From positions 1,324,740-1,388,739 of the forward strand of contig VWZL01001361.1 of the NCBI GenBank assembly GCA_013396915.1: a stretch of DNA of 64,000 nucleotides. The letters are read 5' to 3'. This DNA is from Stercorarius parasiticus. Taxonomy: Eukaryota; Chordata; Aves; Charadriiformes; Stercorariidae. Below, piece after piece: positions 31,669 to 45,085 of this stretch (positions are counted from its first letter, which is position 1; the number at the start of each line of letters is the position of its first letter). A model generated the notes under the pieces. It was not told where the DNA came from, did not search any database, and saw only the letters and a program-made list of their open reading frames with translations. The translations under genes and the position numbers were made by a program.

Positions 31669-32244
31669 TGTGGTGGGTTTACCTTGACTGGCTGCCAGAC
31701 ACCCACCCAGCCGCTCTCTCACTCTCCCGTTTCAATAGGACTGGGGGAGAAAATGAGATGGAAAAGCTCATGGGTTGAGATAAATACAATTATTAAGAAA
31801 AGCAAAAGCTGTGCACAGAAGGAAAGCAAAAAGAGGAATTCATTCACTACTTCCCATTGGCAGGCAGATGTCCAGCCACATCCTGGGAAGCAGGGCATCA
31901 GTACATGTAGCGATTGCTTGGGAAGGCAAATGATATAACCGCAAATGCCCTCCCCATCCTCCCCCTTTCCCTCAGTTTTTATTGCTGAGCATGACATCAT
32001 ATGGTATGGGATATCCCTTTGGTCAGCTATGTCCCCTCCCAAACTCTTGCCCATCTCCAGCCTACAGACCTTGGAGGTTGGTGTTGGAGCATTGGAGAGA
32101 AAGACTTGATGCTGTGCAACAGGTGCTCAGCCATAGCCAAAACACTGCTGGGTTACCTATGCTGTTTCAGCCATAGATGCAAGGCCCAGCACCATACAAG
32201 CTGCTATGAAGAAAGTTAACTCCATTCCATCCAGGCCTAGTGCA
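31669..32244 (+). mobile_element. Solo LTR of an avian endogenous retrovirus
   Basis: The element starts TGTGGTGGGTTTACC and ends CCTAGTGCA, so it has TG...CA ends, and is 576 bases. The opening (ctggctgccagacacccacc, cagccgctctctcactctcc) and the aaagttaactccattcca near the end match an LTR type I know from many bird genomes; I place it as ERVL- or ERVK-like without certainty. The flanking five bases are AAGCC (31664-31668) and AGGCC (32245-32249), a likely target-site duplication with one change. No internal retroviral sequence follows, so it is a solo LTR. It carries no coding capacity. Confidence 0.85.
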
Positions 32245-35200
32245 AGGCCATCTTGAATACTGTCCTACATAGAGGATAATTTCTGAGAGCATTCTCCTCC
32301 AAGTCAGAAGTCTGAAATAAGCCATGTTTCTATGTCAGACTCTTTGATTGAAGCTGCAAATAACTTCCAGCTTGAATTTAAAGCAGCCCAAATTACTGAC
32401 CTTTGGTTTAGACCTGTGTGATTTTGTTGGTGACTTTTCAGTCATGCTCCAAAATGTACACAGACTGAATTTGTTTGACTGTAGACACAAAGTCACATCT
32501 TTTCAGAACGGCCAGGCTAAGTGACTCTGTGCTTCAAGTGGATGAAAGGAAAATTAACCTAAATCACTGACCCATCTACCTATCTCTGAGGTGATTGTGC
32601 ACAACGCTTTCAGAAGAGACAGGTTAAATGTGCTGTCATCTCAAAAAATAGTTGTGTCTGTCAAACTTGTGCTGAGCGCTTGCCGTTGCCCTGTTTGCAT
32701 CAGTTGCCAATCTGGGTCAACATGTTGCTGGGCTCTGTTTTGACTTCTCATTGACCTTTTGCAAAGAAAGCAAGCTAGAAAACAGGGCAGAAGCTGACAA
32801 GATCACTCATAACACAAGAAGGTTCCCAAACAGAGGTCCCTTACTTCTAATTCCCACCTGTTATGGGCAAGAAGGGTCTTTTGGCTCCTGTTCCCATTCC
32901 ATACAAGTGAATGAATACTGATGCGTGTGCTGCCAACCTTCTTCTGAGGGAAATTGGTATCAGGCATCCATCTACATCAATAAATCCATGGTAAAAAGCA
33001 TAGTAGATACAGAAGGGGAGCAGGGTAAAAGATATTGGGACACAGCATAGTTTATCTAGGCTCAGGACAAGTGTGCCTAATTTTAGTGCATAGCTATGCT
33101 AATAAATTGTCCAGATAAATGAAATTCATTCTGTGTTAAGAACTGAAGTCCCCAGTATATTTATCTTACAGTTGTTTAAAGGAAAACTGGCACGCAAAGG
33201 AAGGAGTTAACAAGGTTAGGGGAATTATGAATAGTTCAATCGCTATTACAGCCAACAGGCCGCCCATAAATGTGTATCAAATGTTGAGCTCAGCAGGAGT
33301 TAGTTACAAAACTAGAACACTTAATGAGTCATAAAGTGCCAGGAATACTGAGAGACGGCATTAAACAAACCATTTCTGCCTCTCCTGGGCTTGTCCAGAG
33401 ATGGTGACAAGAAGCCCTCTGCTGTTTCAGCTTTTCCTGCTGAAATAGAATTTTTGACTCACACTGAATTATAGCTGTGGCCAAGCTGCCCGAGCAGCTT
33501 CGTGCCGCCTGGGAGGCTCCGTTGGGAGAAGGAGAAGCTGGCACTGAACATCTCTTCTCCATTCCTTTGCAGGGCATCGATTGTAGCATTTCGTAATATG
33601 ATCTTCTTAGCTCTCCCTCTGCTTCCAGCTCCTTGTGGGAGAGGCTATTAATAGACACATAACATCAAAGAGTGGGAGAGGAAGAGGTCTTAGAATAAAG
33701 TATGGTGGCAATTTAAAAGCTGAATGTCTGAGGGTAAGTACTGTTATTGTCTAAGGGTTAGAAGTGCTTAACTAGCTAAGGGGTAACATTATTCCTAGGC
33801 TTCCCCTCATGATGGCTATCACCAGCAAACTGTCACTGCCCTGACCAGCCTCCTCTGGACCCTCCATCACCTGCAGGCCCAGGAGCAGCACTGAAGCTTG
33901 GTACCTTGACCTTAGCTCTTGCCTGAGCTGTCTCAAGTCTGTGTTGCATCTAGCCTTGGACTGCAGTGACTCGAGTTCCCAGCTTGACCTCAGACGTTCC
34001 TTGGCACTTTGGCCTTGCCTGGACATCCCTGGACTGTGGCTGATCGTGATTATTGCCACTGGACCTGCCCTGATCACGTTGTTTGGCTCACAGCTCACCT
34101 TCCCCCATGGAGCAGCCCAGTCTTGCAGTCCCTGGACTGCACTGTGACTCATGGAGCAGTGTTCAACCTCATGACCGTAGGGAGCATATGTAACACCAAG
34201 GGTGGACTCATAGTGACGCCAGTGAAAATTCAAAAAGTGGTTGCAGTAAGAGTCAGTGAGAGGAAACTCCAAATGTTGCAGGAAATATCTCACGCAGGGT
34301 AAGGGGAGGCATCTTTTCTGGCTTGTTGTTCCTGACACAGATCACCGCCAGCAGCTGATGTTTCTTTTTTCCCCATTTCTCTCCAGGTGTTTTCCTTTGT
34401 CCATGAAAGAAAGGATACATCTTCCTCGTTCAGTCTGAGTATCGGAAAAGTAGTGATTCTCACTGTGAACGCTGTCTGCATCTCTCTGACACAATGGAGG
34501 AAGCTCTGGATGGTGCGTCCTCCTACCGTGAGACATGTCTGAGAGGCTGTGAGCTATCCCACGCAGATCATGTCTTTCCCATGGGCTGTGGAAAGAGCCT
34601 AGTTTAGCCCAGATATTTCCCAGACTGAGGAGTATCCAATGTGTGTCAGAATGCCTAATGTTACACAGGCTTTATTGTACCTGGAGGATGCTTCTGTAAG
34701 TTCTGCCCAGACCCATGGGGGAAACCCTGGACTTGCTGACAGCAAGGGAGAGCCCTATGAAAAGTGGCTCTGGCCCACAAAGTTGTCAGATTTCCTGCAA
34801 CACTTTACTTGAAGTTACTTCATGGGTTTAGCTGGATTTCCTTTCACAAACAAAGTGTGAGGAAAAGGCTACTGTGCAAAGATCCATGCAAGAGGGGCCA
34901 GTGAGACTTTAATCCCCAACAGATATGGCCACTCCTGCTGCTCAAGACAGAAATACAGTGCCCCAAGGGTTGGTTTTGTGTCAGGCACTTTGCGTGTCCT
35001 GGTGGAGTCCACTTATGAACATGGTCTTGGAGGAAGCCTCACTTTGTGGGATTATCCAGTCTGAAACTTCTCCGTGGCCCGAAATTCATTTTTAACTGGA
35101 AAAGGAACAGGACTTTATAGACAATAACTCTTTAAGAAGTCACAAATTTCTCCTTTGTACAGGAAGACACTCAAGCTCTGTGTGGGGAGAAAACCAGCCT

Positions 35201-38200
35201 GAAATCTGTGATAGATCAGCCTTGAAGGAGAGGCAGCTCCATTGTACATCTACGTAGAAAAAGATACTAATTTTATTTTGCTTTATAGTTTTTTGGAAAT
35301 GTGGAGCTTAAATTTTAAAGCAAGTCTTTGGAAACACACTGTGAAGCAGACCATCAATATGAATAAAATATGTTAGCAGGGACATGTTGAATTTAGTGTG
35401 ACTGTTTGGCATTCTCTGTATCACAGTGGGGAAGTACTTGGTTGTGGCAATGCAGAGTGGGTTTTTTTGCTCAAGTAAAAGACAGAATACAAATGAGGCT
35501 GTTGCTGCAGAGTGCCAGATAGTGGGAAAGAGATACAGTGTCCAGCCTGGGTATTTCAATGTTCAAAAAAAAATGATGGTAATACAAAAAACTTAAACTT
35601 CTGCCTATAAAGATAGAATGGCAGGGCAGTGCTTTCCTTGGGCTCTTGTTATCATTGTATAAATCAGGAACATTAACTAAACAAGAAATATCCCTTAGCA
35701 TTGCAGAACCCTGTATCCATCAGGTTTCATCTGCCTTGTTGGTGAGAAGGGTAAGGTAGCTGCCAAAGTTAAAAATTGCCTCCTAAATTAATGTCTCCGT
35801 ACTTCTCTAGATAACCTCTTAGCAGAGAGGTTTGCTCTTTGGATAAAGCACTTCTGTTTACAGTGGCATGCCCCCGTCATCCAGCCAGTGTAATTGTGAT
35901 TTGCAACCCCTAAAGGAAAGATTTCTACCTCTGGTGGGACCCTTGCAGGGTCCTTGAGACACAGTACTTTCCCCTCTCTCCTACTTGCCCCTCACTTCAT
36001 CCCCTTACATGCTTCTCTTTCCCCTTTACTCACCTGCAGATGTTTTTCCTCTACTCAATCCTCTCCTCTCACACTCCCACCACTGCTGTGGGGCTCTTTG
36101 AAAATACTCTGACTTCCTCTGCCTCCTCAGTCTTCTCCGGCTGTATCTGGCTGTATTCTTCTCTGGCTGTATCTCACTCCCTTTCTTCCAAGCGTCTTCA
36201 CAAGAAGGTCCAGTCATGGTGGCAACCACTTGCAAAATGCTCAGCAGATAGCAGTTGCCAACCTTGTGGCATTGTGCTCTCGGTTTCGTCTTGTCATCTC
36301 TGTGTCAAGCAACCTGTACACGACACATTTGGAGCAGGGGCATTCACGTTCTTCCTACTTTGCTTTCATTTACTTTAGAGCCTTCTTGTGGCCTGAAGCC
36401 AAGGGAATTGCGAGCTGCCATCATGCTGCTTGCTGGTTCTCCTCAGCACGAGGGCAGATCGAACTCAGTTTCTGCAACTAGCATTTTAGTTTTGCACGCC
36501 AGTGACATGCTGAAGGCTATGGAGAAGGACCCGTCCATCTCTGTACGAATGCCTTGCATGGTTAATTCTTCCTATCTTTGTGTGTCGTTGTACCACCAGG
36601 AGCGAGTTTGTCTTTGCTCAGGCATAGGCGTGGTATCCCCACCTTCTGTTGCTGTGTTGGTCTTGCTGCAAGCTCCTTCAGGCAGGCAGCTCCCTCTTGC
36701 TCATGGCACAGGCCACCAGTCCCTGCAGTGACCAGAGCTGCCCACAGCGCATGGTCGCAAACTGAATGAGTCCAAGGGAAATGTCAAAGCCTAGTGTTGT
36801 TATGTCTGTATCAGTCTTTCACAGGTGGCTGGGATGCCTCTTCTGTTCAACCCGCTAATATGGAGGTTGCATTTCTCCATAATTTCCCTGGGGACGGAAC
36901 ACATCCCGTCAGCTGAAGGAACAAGGGCAGTGACTCACTGCTCAACCCGCCTAATTCTTTCCATGATAGTCCTCCCCACCAAAGAGTGAGAATGACTGGG
37001 ATATACCGATGGGAGAAGCTAATATGCCAAAATCTGTTTGTCTCGAATCCAAATGAAAAATTGAAACATGATAAATCACTCAGTCTGCACAACAGTCACC
37101 AAAGTCAAAGTACTTTTTCTTTCTTATACGTTGTATAACTCCTCCCAAGCACAGAGCAGGACTCCATTTCCCATCCCTTTGCTTTGCCCTGTAGGACTAC
37201 ATCAGCTCCTTGACCATTCCCCCTTGTTCTACTTTGCTGTAGAAAGAGCTTGGGAAAAGCAGGAAAACTGAGCCCCTAATCTTAAAAATCTCCTGCATAT
37301 GTTTTAAGATCAGTGAAATTATGAATCTGAAACCTTTGATTTCCTTGTTCTTAGACATGGTTTTCACAGGTGGGTCACAGGAGTGAGATCTGCTTCTGAC
37401 AGCAATGCCGCTCTTTTGTCAGGCAATGATGGAAAAGGTCCTTCTGGCCTGCAGAGCAGTCTCAGAGTAGAGTTATCTCTGACTGTACCCTCCCACCTCT
37501 GATAGCAGTCAAGCAAATAGCTTCACTTGACAGCTTATGGATTTTTATCATATTTTCTCACAGCACAACCTCTTCTAAATACCAGCATCTCTGTCTTGTC
37601 TGAGTGGACCTGTATTGCATCTGGCACCAGCTTTATCAAACATGGGGTGAACGCGTCCAGTGTCTACATCTAGATCTGTGAAAAGATTCGGGACACACTC
37701 TTCTGACCTGCTGCTCGTGTAGCATACTGTTCATACAAACTTTTTAGATGCCCTGAGCATGATGCACAGGCACGCAATGCAAGATGTGATACTGTGGTGA
37801 GAAGTGTCTTCCCTGGGACCTGTTGGAGGGAGAAGCTGTCACAGCACATTATCTTGATCTTGCTCAGTAGCAAACTTGCATGAGTATTTCTTAGTCTTAG
37901 AGTCTAGACAGCCACAGCTTTGATCACTACTGAGTTTAAGCAGTTTCCTACAGAGTGCCCATGGCCCTAAGGAGACCCTGGGGCACAGCACACAGCCCAG
38001 CTTCCTGAAGGGGAATGTCGCTAGCAGTTTAGGGCTGACAGTGCTGTTAGCATTGGCTTGTCTTTGCCAGATGCCTTGTTCTTGGAGGAAAGGAAAAGTC
38101 AGGGACTGGATGAGATTTCCCTCGGTCAGAACATCAGAGCATTTCGAGGTGACTTCTTCTGGCAAAGGATTGCTTTCTTGGTTGAGAGTTGCCTGTTGTT

Positions 38201-41200
38201 AGTGCTGTGTGGCAGTGAAAGATCAAGATGTGACGAGAAAAAGGTGGTCATTAGTCCAGGGACAGGAGCAGTGCATCACCAGCTCCACAGCTGGAATTGC
38301 CCTTGCGACACTGCTTGACACACTCCTGCTTTTATGGCCTGACCCCGTCTCAGGAATTAGGTCTTTGGATCCACTCCAGGACTTCTGAAGAAATCATCAG
38401 TCTTTCCTAGCAGTGTGAGGTAGCGCTGAAAGCATAGTGGGTTAATGATGATTGTGATAAAAATACCAATAAAAATAGTCTGACAGAATTTCCCCCAACA
38501 ACCACTTTCACAGATTTTTCTGGTTTGATGCAACATTTCTGTTTTGTTTGGCAGAAACAGAAGCACCCTCTCTCCCTACTATTAAAAAAATATTATCTTT
38601 TGTTTATTTTTCACCTCCTTTTCTCCTCCGTATGCCCATTGCTAAGTAAAACAGAGGAGTAAACAAGAGGGAAAAGTGAGACAGATAAAGGAGAAGAAAA
38701 TGATTCTGGTTTTGTTATTCTGAATAAGCTTTTTCAACCACAACCAGAAATATCATCATGATAAAAATATGAGAAAACTCCTTTCAGCAAAAGCTGTTGG
38801 TTCTCCATGCTTCCTCAAATCAATTCCTGCTGCACTGTGTCCCCCTGAGTGTAGCAAAGGCAGACTAGCATGAGACATCCAGAAAATGTTGGCTCCTGAC
38901 AACATCCCTGTTTCAGTTTTAGAACTGCAGAAAAGGAATGGCAAAGAGCAAATCCCATTTATTTTCTCAACAATTATCCGTAACTGGTGCTTCACTTCAC
39001 AAAGTAACTTTAGGTTGATCCTTTCTGCACCAGTGACCAAAGCCTCCTGAGACGCTACGTACGCTGGTCTGGTAGGTGTGCTGCAGTCTGTCCAGGTTTG
39101 CTGGAGCGTGCTTGCGTCCCGCTCCGAGAAGATTATTATTGATGTGAAACTTCATCTGCCTTTCCTGAGATGAAATCGGTGAAGCTCTGCAGAAAGCAAG
39201 AGATGAACAGCAGTGACGCAGCAAAACTGTTTTGTGCAAAAGATCTTTTCTATAAGGGTTCACGCTGCCCTACGGAGACCAAAAAGAGAGCCAAAACAAG
39301 CTCTGTACTCCTATAAGGGATATCAAACATCTTGTAGCAAAACTATTATTCTTTTTTAAGCTCTGGAATACTTTTGCATTAGGTAGTCAACAATTATGCA
39401 CGGCTGAATGGGGAAGGGGGCTTGAGCAATGCAGTCCCAAAATAGTAAAATAGTGGAAGAGTTCAAAAAGGAAGGGATCTCTGGTCTAATTCAAAACTTA
39501 ATATAGTTTTCAAGATGTGGCTCAGCTTCAGCAGTAAAAGTAATAAGGATCAATAGTAATTCTGTCCAGCATGCTGGGTTTCAGCCCAAAGAAAAATTCC
39601 TAGAGGGAAAAAACAAAGGTTTATAATAGAAGCACTGACCAGACTCCAGCTGTGATCAGTAATGCTTCTTCTACGCCTTCGTTCTTAAGCCTGGGCTACT
39701 TTCTGCAGGTGAAAATAGCTGCTGCCAAAGTACCAATTACTTTAAAGAAGCTGCAGTGCCACCATTTCCAGAGGATCTTCCTATTGTTTCTGTATACAGC
39801 ATTAAAATAAGCATCTGGTTCAGAAAATAATATTGGGGTTGCAATAGAGCTCTTCCAACCACTGTTTAACTTTCCCAAAGAAAGCAACATAGGGGAAAAA
39901 TTAAAATACAAGAGCCTTACTTACACAAAGCCTTCTTTATGAATACATAAGATCTCGAGCTGAGCTGAGGCAGAGCTCTGGGGATCCATCCAGAGGGGTC
40001 CCTGGCAGAGGACTCTGGTGGGTGTCAGTGACAAAGGGAGGCTGGCGTCTCATCAGAACTGCAGTGAAGGACCCTTCACCAGAAAGGACAAGCTGGTGCG
40101 TTGGCCCTGCAAAAAGGCACAAAGGAAGAAGCACAAAAGCAATATCTCTCTGCTTGGTCTGGTAGCCAGGGCCTGACATAAAGATGCAATGCGTGGGAGG
40201 GCTGGAAAGAGAAGAAAATACACTGCCAGACCCCCGGCTTGGTGGATTACTAAATGTCAAAACATCTTGCCATCTGATGATGGGGTCAAAACTCATTCTT
40301 AGGGCTGCTTTGAGAGGCCCATGCACAACATCCCATGCTATGAAAGGGTGAGCAGGAGCTCTGTACCATTTCTTGGAGGCAGAAGAGCTCTCGACAGGGC
40401 AGGGCTGTGCAGTCCTGCTGCCTGCTGGGGAATGCCAAAGAGGCTTTGTACTTGATGAGGGATTTACCATCAACCTGCACAATGGGCTTTGCCTGTGATG
40501 TGCAGTGCAGCCCATGGCCCCCATTGCCATTATCAGTGGGACAGTCAGGTCTGTAGTTCTTACCCATTAAACCTGTGTGACTGATGAGCATTTACAGTAA
40601 TGTCTGTCCATCTCCTTTGTGGGGAGTGCTCATTTATCCTTCACCACTACCAGCTGCAGCCTAGTGGGTTGTGTCTAACAGCAAGCAGTGGGAGGCATGA
40701 TTTTGCTCTTGGCTCTTTTGCTGATCTTGGGAAATCTCTCCCCCTGCCTACTTCAGTTTCCCTACCTGTACAGTGGTAATAGTATTTTTTATCCATTTTT
40801 GTTGACAGTTTGGGGAATTGCAAGTGGACCACATCCCATATGCTGGAACTTCTTAATGGAGATTGCATGTTCGGTTTTCCAAGGAGCCCAGGAGTATGTC
40901 TGAAGTGTCATGGCTGCTACGTAATCATCTTGAGGCTTGACTCTGCTGCCACAAGGGTGTGACAATGTCTAAGGCCCAATGTCTAAGAGGTGAAGCAAAA
41001 ATTTATCCATGGGAAGCTCAGTCAAGAGTCCCCTCTGGTTACTGCAAAAGGACCATTACAGCAGATCCTCCCAGGCTAAAATTCTGGATAGAAAGAGAAT
41101 TTGACAACTGAGTTATCTAGGTCCTTAGTGCACGAGGTCAAGAGACAGTCCAGCTTTTTCTGAGTTCCAAATTCAGAAGTTTTGCCCAGGGACATTTCAG

Positions 41201-43538
41201 ATTACTCACATCATCTAATATTTGGAAATACTTGTAGAGGCATTTATAGCACCAGACATTTTCATCCAACATTAATGCAGTGAGACCACAGTGCTGCCAG
41301 AACAAAGTCCCTCAGTACCATCTATATTGTGCTGTTGGCAGAGAAGACTAAGGGCCATTTGGCAACTGGAGGATATAGGTTTAAAAGGGGACAGAGCAAA
41401 CGTTTTTAGTTGCCTCATGTTGGACAGGAGATAGCAAAAGAAATCATGGGTCAAATCACAGGAGGTTTACTGTGATGATGATGGGTTCTCATTGCTACTG
41501 CTTCTGTTGGTGGAACTACAGCTCCCAGGCTGGAGATCGAACATGGAGGAGGAGGAGTGGCTGTAGCGCACCGTGGGCATCTGCCCACCATGTCGTTGGG
41601 GCCCTGCCTTGGGCTTTTGCAGTGCTTTTGCAGCCCACAGCTTTAGTGCCCAAATTTTGTGTGTCCTTTGGGAGGAACTCCACCAGCCTCCTGGGGAGGC
41701 ACCCCTCAGTCATGTTATGTTCCTCTTTGCTGGTGATAATTGCCTTTCCCTTTCTGAGTCTCCAGGGCTAGCTGCCTGGCAGCTCCACAGCCTCAGAGGC
41801 ATCTGGTGCATGTAGAGAGACAACTTGTCAGTGAGAGGGGATGAAACCAGATGTTTAGGACACCCATAAAAGACCTGCTGATGCCTGATGGTGAGCTTTC
41901 ATGACATGCTGATTTATATACATTTCTGCTCATATAATAGCCTGGTGTTTTTAGTAGCCTGATCATTTGCATGGGAATACAGTCTTGGTTTCTTGGGAAA
42001 ATTGTGTGTCCTAAGTCCCTGCTTGCAGACTCCTAACCTTTTTCAGCACAACAGGCTCTGATACCTGGCACTTGGACATAGCAATATCTCTAGTGTGTCG
42101 TTTATTTTTGCTTTTACAACTGAATTGCTAAATTCCAATTCATATCCATTGTATCCGCAAAAAATGAAAATAATGTTTACTATTGTTCCTTCTTATTATT
42201 AAGTGACTGCTTTGGTAAGATCATGTTTGCCTATTTTGCATAGACTTTTATTCACATGGAAGGAAAATCACAGTTACTTATAACTCCATACGTATTTGTA
42301 TCTGAACAATGGTATTCATCATGATCAAATTTAGTAGTAACTAAGGACAAATGAAATCTTAGTTCATCAAACTAAATCAAAAAGTTTCACTAATTCAGTT
42401 TTCATTTCTTCTGACTTCTAATGTTTAAAAACAAGTTTTCATGACTGTAATCAGCAAGCCAAAAAAACTGACAATGCCACTGTTGGAGACCAGTCATATG
42501 TGTGTTATCACGAATAGCAAACAATTTGCCAGCACCTCACAACCTGAAATGTATTTGCATAAATTCTTGGATGAACACTCATCAGTGAGAAATACATCTG
42601 GGAAATCAGTCCTGAGTCCTCATACAGCATTAAAAGCCTGGGCTGGTTTGGAAATACATTTGCTAGAGAAAAGGTGGCCAGCTTTGCTGCAAGCTAGAAT
42701 CTTTTGCTTCCCAATGGCTGTTGGAAAGCCTCACTGTAAACTGAGTACGACTGAGCCTCAGGCTAGTGCAAATTACCATGCATACAGCGTTTCTTCTTTC
42801 TTTTACTGTCAGTGTTCCTGAGCTCACCTTATGCTGACTTCCCAAAGGCATCACTAACATCCTATATTTTTAGACTATATTTTATTTATGGTAAAAAAAA
42901 AAATAAGATGAAAATGGTTCAAATCCGTGGCTGCTTTGGTTGGATTTCTGTTGTCACCTCAAAGCAGAGGATATGCTGGTTGTCACACTGTGCTGGCGGT
43001 GGCTGCTGAAGAAGAAACAAAATAAAACGTGCTGTTTACCAAATGATCTTTGCAGAAAAAGGTCACTGTCCTATTACTCTCTGCCCTGCATGTCACAGTT
43101 CTGAAATGGCTGTGAAGGAGGAGTGAGCATCTGGTTCAGTACCCAGGTCCCTTCCCACAAGGTCGAGCGCTGCAGCAAGCCTCACCTACCTGTGCCCCGG
43201 TCTTTGCCTGACGGTGGGGTGTTTGTCCTGGGGAATGAAGCAGAGGATTATGACTTCAAGCAGAAAATAAGCTGCAAAGTGCCCGGTGCTGTCTTCTTAG
43301 CACAAGCCCATTTCCAAGGGCTCTCCCACTACCTGGGACTCTTTATCCTTCATCTTGCTATAAGAAGGCTTTTCAGACATTGGATGGCATTTCTCCCTTG
43401 TCTCAGAAACGGACAGTCCCTGACATTGAAAAGAGGGCACTACAGGCTCGCACAGCTTGTCCTGTGGCGCTGGGGAACATCACTGACACTGCTCTGATTA
43501 CCGCACAAACCATGGGGTCCATGTAGGATCGAGCCATA
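32245..43538. other. Intergenic, no gene recognised
   Basis: About 11 kb without a recognisable exon, RNA gene or CR1. The longest open frame is 188 codons on the minus strand at 33772-34338; its sequence resembles no protein family I know and is dominated by repeated ctggact/ccttgacc words on the other strand. Stretches near 35.3 and 42.1-42.4 kb are AT-rich. Confidence 0.55.
33772..34260. repeat. Possible old interspersed repeat (unclassified)
   Basis: This block has biased wording not seen in its flanks: repeated tccctggactg, ttggactgcagtgactc, cagcttgacctcag and ccttgacctta. The pattern suggests an old LTR-like or satellite-derived element. No terminal repeats or target duplication were found, so the class is open. 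Confidence 0.3.
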
Positions 43539-43761
43539 TCAGATGCTCTCCCAAGCCACGTGAAGTGAGAGCTGTCTGCCTTCCCTTTTGCCTGGGCAAA
43601 AGTTCTCAGGGACTTTCTTCTTCTCAGACAGGGCTTTAGGTCCGGCCAAGAGGCTGAAAAGCAGGTATAGGGGGAGGTGGGAGAAAAAGGACATCAAACT
43701 CCTCCGGCAGGCAACCCCCCTGCCCTGGCTGGCTGATGCTTCCCCTGGCAGGGAAGGGAGC

Positions 43762-43779
43762 CGTGCCCTCTGGTGGCGG
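43762..43779 (-). promoter_or_regulatory. CTCF-like binding motif (minus orientation)
   Basis: On the minus strand the site reads CCGCCACCAGAGGGCACG, which fits the CTCF core CCASYAGRGGGC closely at every strong position. Occupancy cannot be known from sequence. Confidence 0.65.
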
Positions 43780-43922
43780 AACAGAGGAGAAGTAAGTTTA
43801 AAACCTTTCCAAATCTCCAGTCCAAGGGCACGGAGGCAGGATCTGCTTGGGTTTGTACTGCCCTTGAAATTCAGGCGACTCTCACATGCGGTGGGCTCCC
43901 CCGCTGCGGTCAGGGTTTCCTT

Positions 43923-43940
43923 GCTGCCGCCAGAGGCTCG
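43923..43940 (+). promoter_or_regulatory. Weaker CTCF-like motif (plus orientation)
   Basis: The plus strand reads CTGCCGCCAGAGGCTCGC-like sequence. It keeps the CCGCCAGAGG core but departs from GGGC at its end. It points opposite to the stronger site about 160 bases away. Confidence 0.35.
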
Positions 43941-44070
43941 CCTGTCCTGGGCACACCATCGTCCAGCCAGGACGGCAGATTTTGGAGGAGTCCTCCAGCA
44001 ACTCATTGAGAACGTGCCTAGCTCAGCTATTCCAGCTCCGAAGTACGCAGCCAAGGTTATCAGCATTTGA

Positions 44071-44921
44071 GGGTTTTAATACCAGCTCTGTATCTCAGAG
44101 CTTTATAACAAGCTCATCGCACGGCACTGTTAGGAAGCTTTTAACAGTTCATGCAGAAAGATAAAGTTGACTCCGATGCAGATGCATGTGAAAAGCAAGC
44201 AGAAGAGTTTTGCTGCTTGCAAGGAGAGCCCAAACCAAATGGATTTCAGTAACAACACCTGTGATTAGGGTGAATGGCCAGTTTATCAAACTATGAAGCT
44301 TTTGTTTCCTGTGCATGATGTCTTTATGCTTCCAGAGCAATCTTCTGCACAGTGGCCACATTGTTCTTGGTATTGATGGTACCCATCCTGCATGGGACCA
44401 TGGCGTCACACCTTCCTGGGTGCTTTCCTTTCATCCTCACTTGCTTCTTTGGGTGTGAACTGCAAGTCAGTGAAGAATGAGTTTCTTACGGTTGCTTTTC
44501 ACATAAAGGAAAATGGCAAAAACATCCTATGTGTTACCTCAGTGCATCTGAATGTTGCTTGCGCAACTGACCATCCACTTCCATCACGCTACAGGTGCAG
44601 CATGGCACAGCACAGGCAGGAGCCACTGCTGTTGCATCCACTCCTGCTGACATGACCTTGCAACGTAAGTTTGGAGATCCTCAGTTTGCAGACTGCTTGA
44701 ATCCAAATGAAATGACATTGATGATCCCAGGCACACAGAGCCTCCAAAAAACCTCTTCATTCCTATTAGCTTTGCCACTAGAGGAGGTCAGCAGCACCCT
44801 TTCTGCTGCAAAGCCTTGGCTGCTGAATGCTCCCCTCTGGCATCTTTCTTTGCACAGACAGGTGGGTGCAGACCACACAGGGTCATGCCAGGAGCCAGTG
44901 AGATTAGGGATGATGATATGT
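44071..44921. other. Intergenic, no gene recognised
   Basis: About 0.85 kb between the GC-rich block and a CR1. Open frames of 87 to 145 codons at 44.4-45.0 kb run into the CR1 sequence and are not credible genes. Confidence 0.6.
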
Positions 44922-45085
44922 CGTGGATGCCCCATCCCTGGAAATGTTCAAGGCCAGGCCGGATGGGGCTTTGAGCAGCCTGGTCTAGTGGAAGGTGTCC
45001 CTGCCCATGGCAGGGGGGTTGGAACTAGATGATCTTTAAGATCCCTTCCAACCCAAAGCATTCTATGATTCTATGATTTTATGAT
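44922..45085 (+). mobile_element. CR1 LINE 3' fragment with terminal microsatellite
   Basis: The sequence reads in the CR1 sense direction: gtggatgccccatccctgga, ttcaaggccaggccggatgg, actagatgatctttaagatc. It ends in the typical (ATTCTATG)n-like tail at 45061-45085. It is 164 bases, well preserved and strongly 5'-truncated, so it is probably a younger insertion than the others here. Confidence 0.95.

Larger units (their letters stand above)
43539..44070. other. GC-rich block open in both strands, with CTCF-like motifs
   Basis: This roughly 0.5 kb GC-richer block has overlapping open frames of 160 codons (plus, 43588-44070) and 175 codons (minus, 43539-44066). Neither has a domain I recognise. 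Two CTCF-like words lie inside. A regulatory element, or the exon of a non-coding RNA, fits better than a protein gene. Confidence 0.4.

Noticed and set aside
36130..36175. Repeated ggctgtat words as a minisatellite
   Set aside because: Only about three irregular copies are present, too few to call a tandem array.
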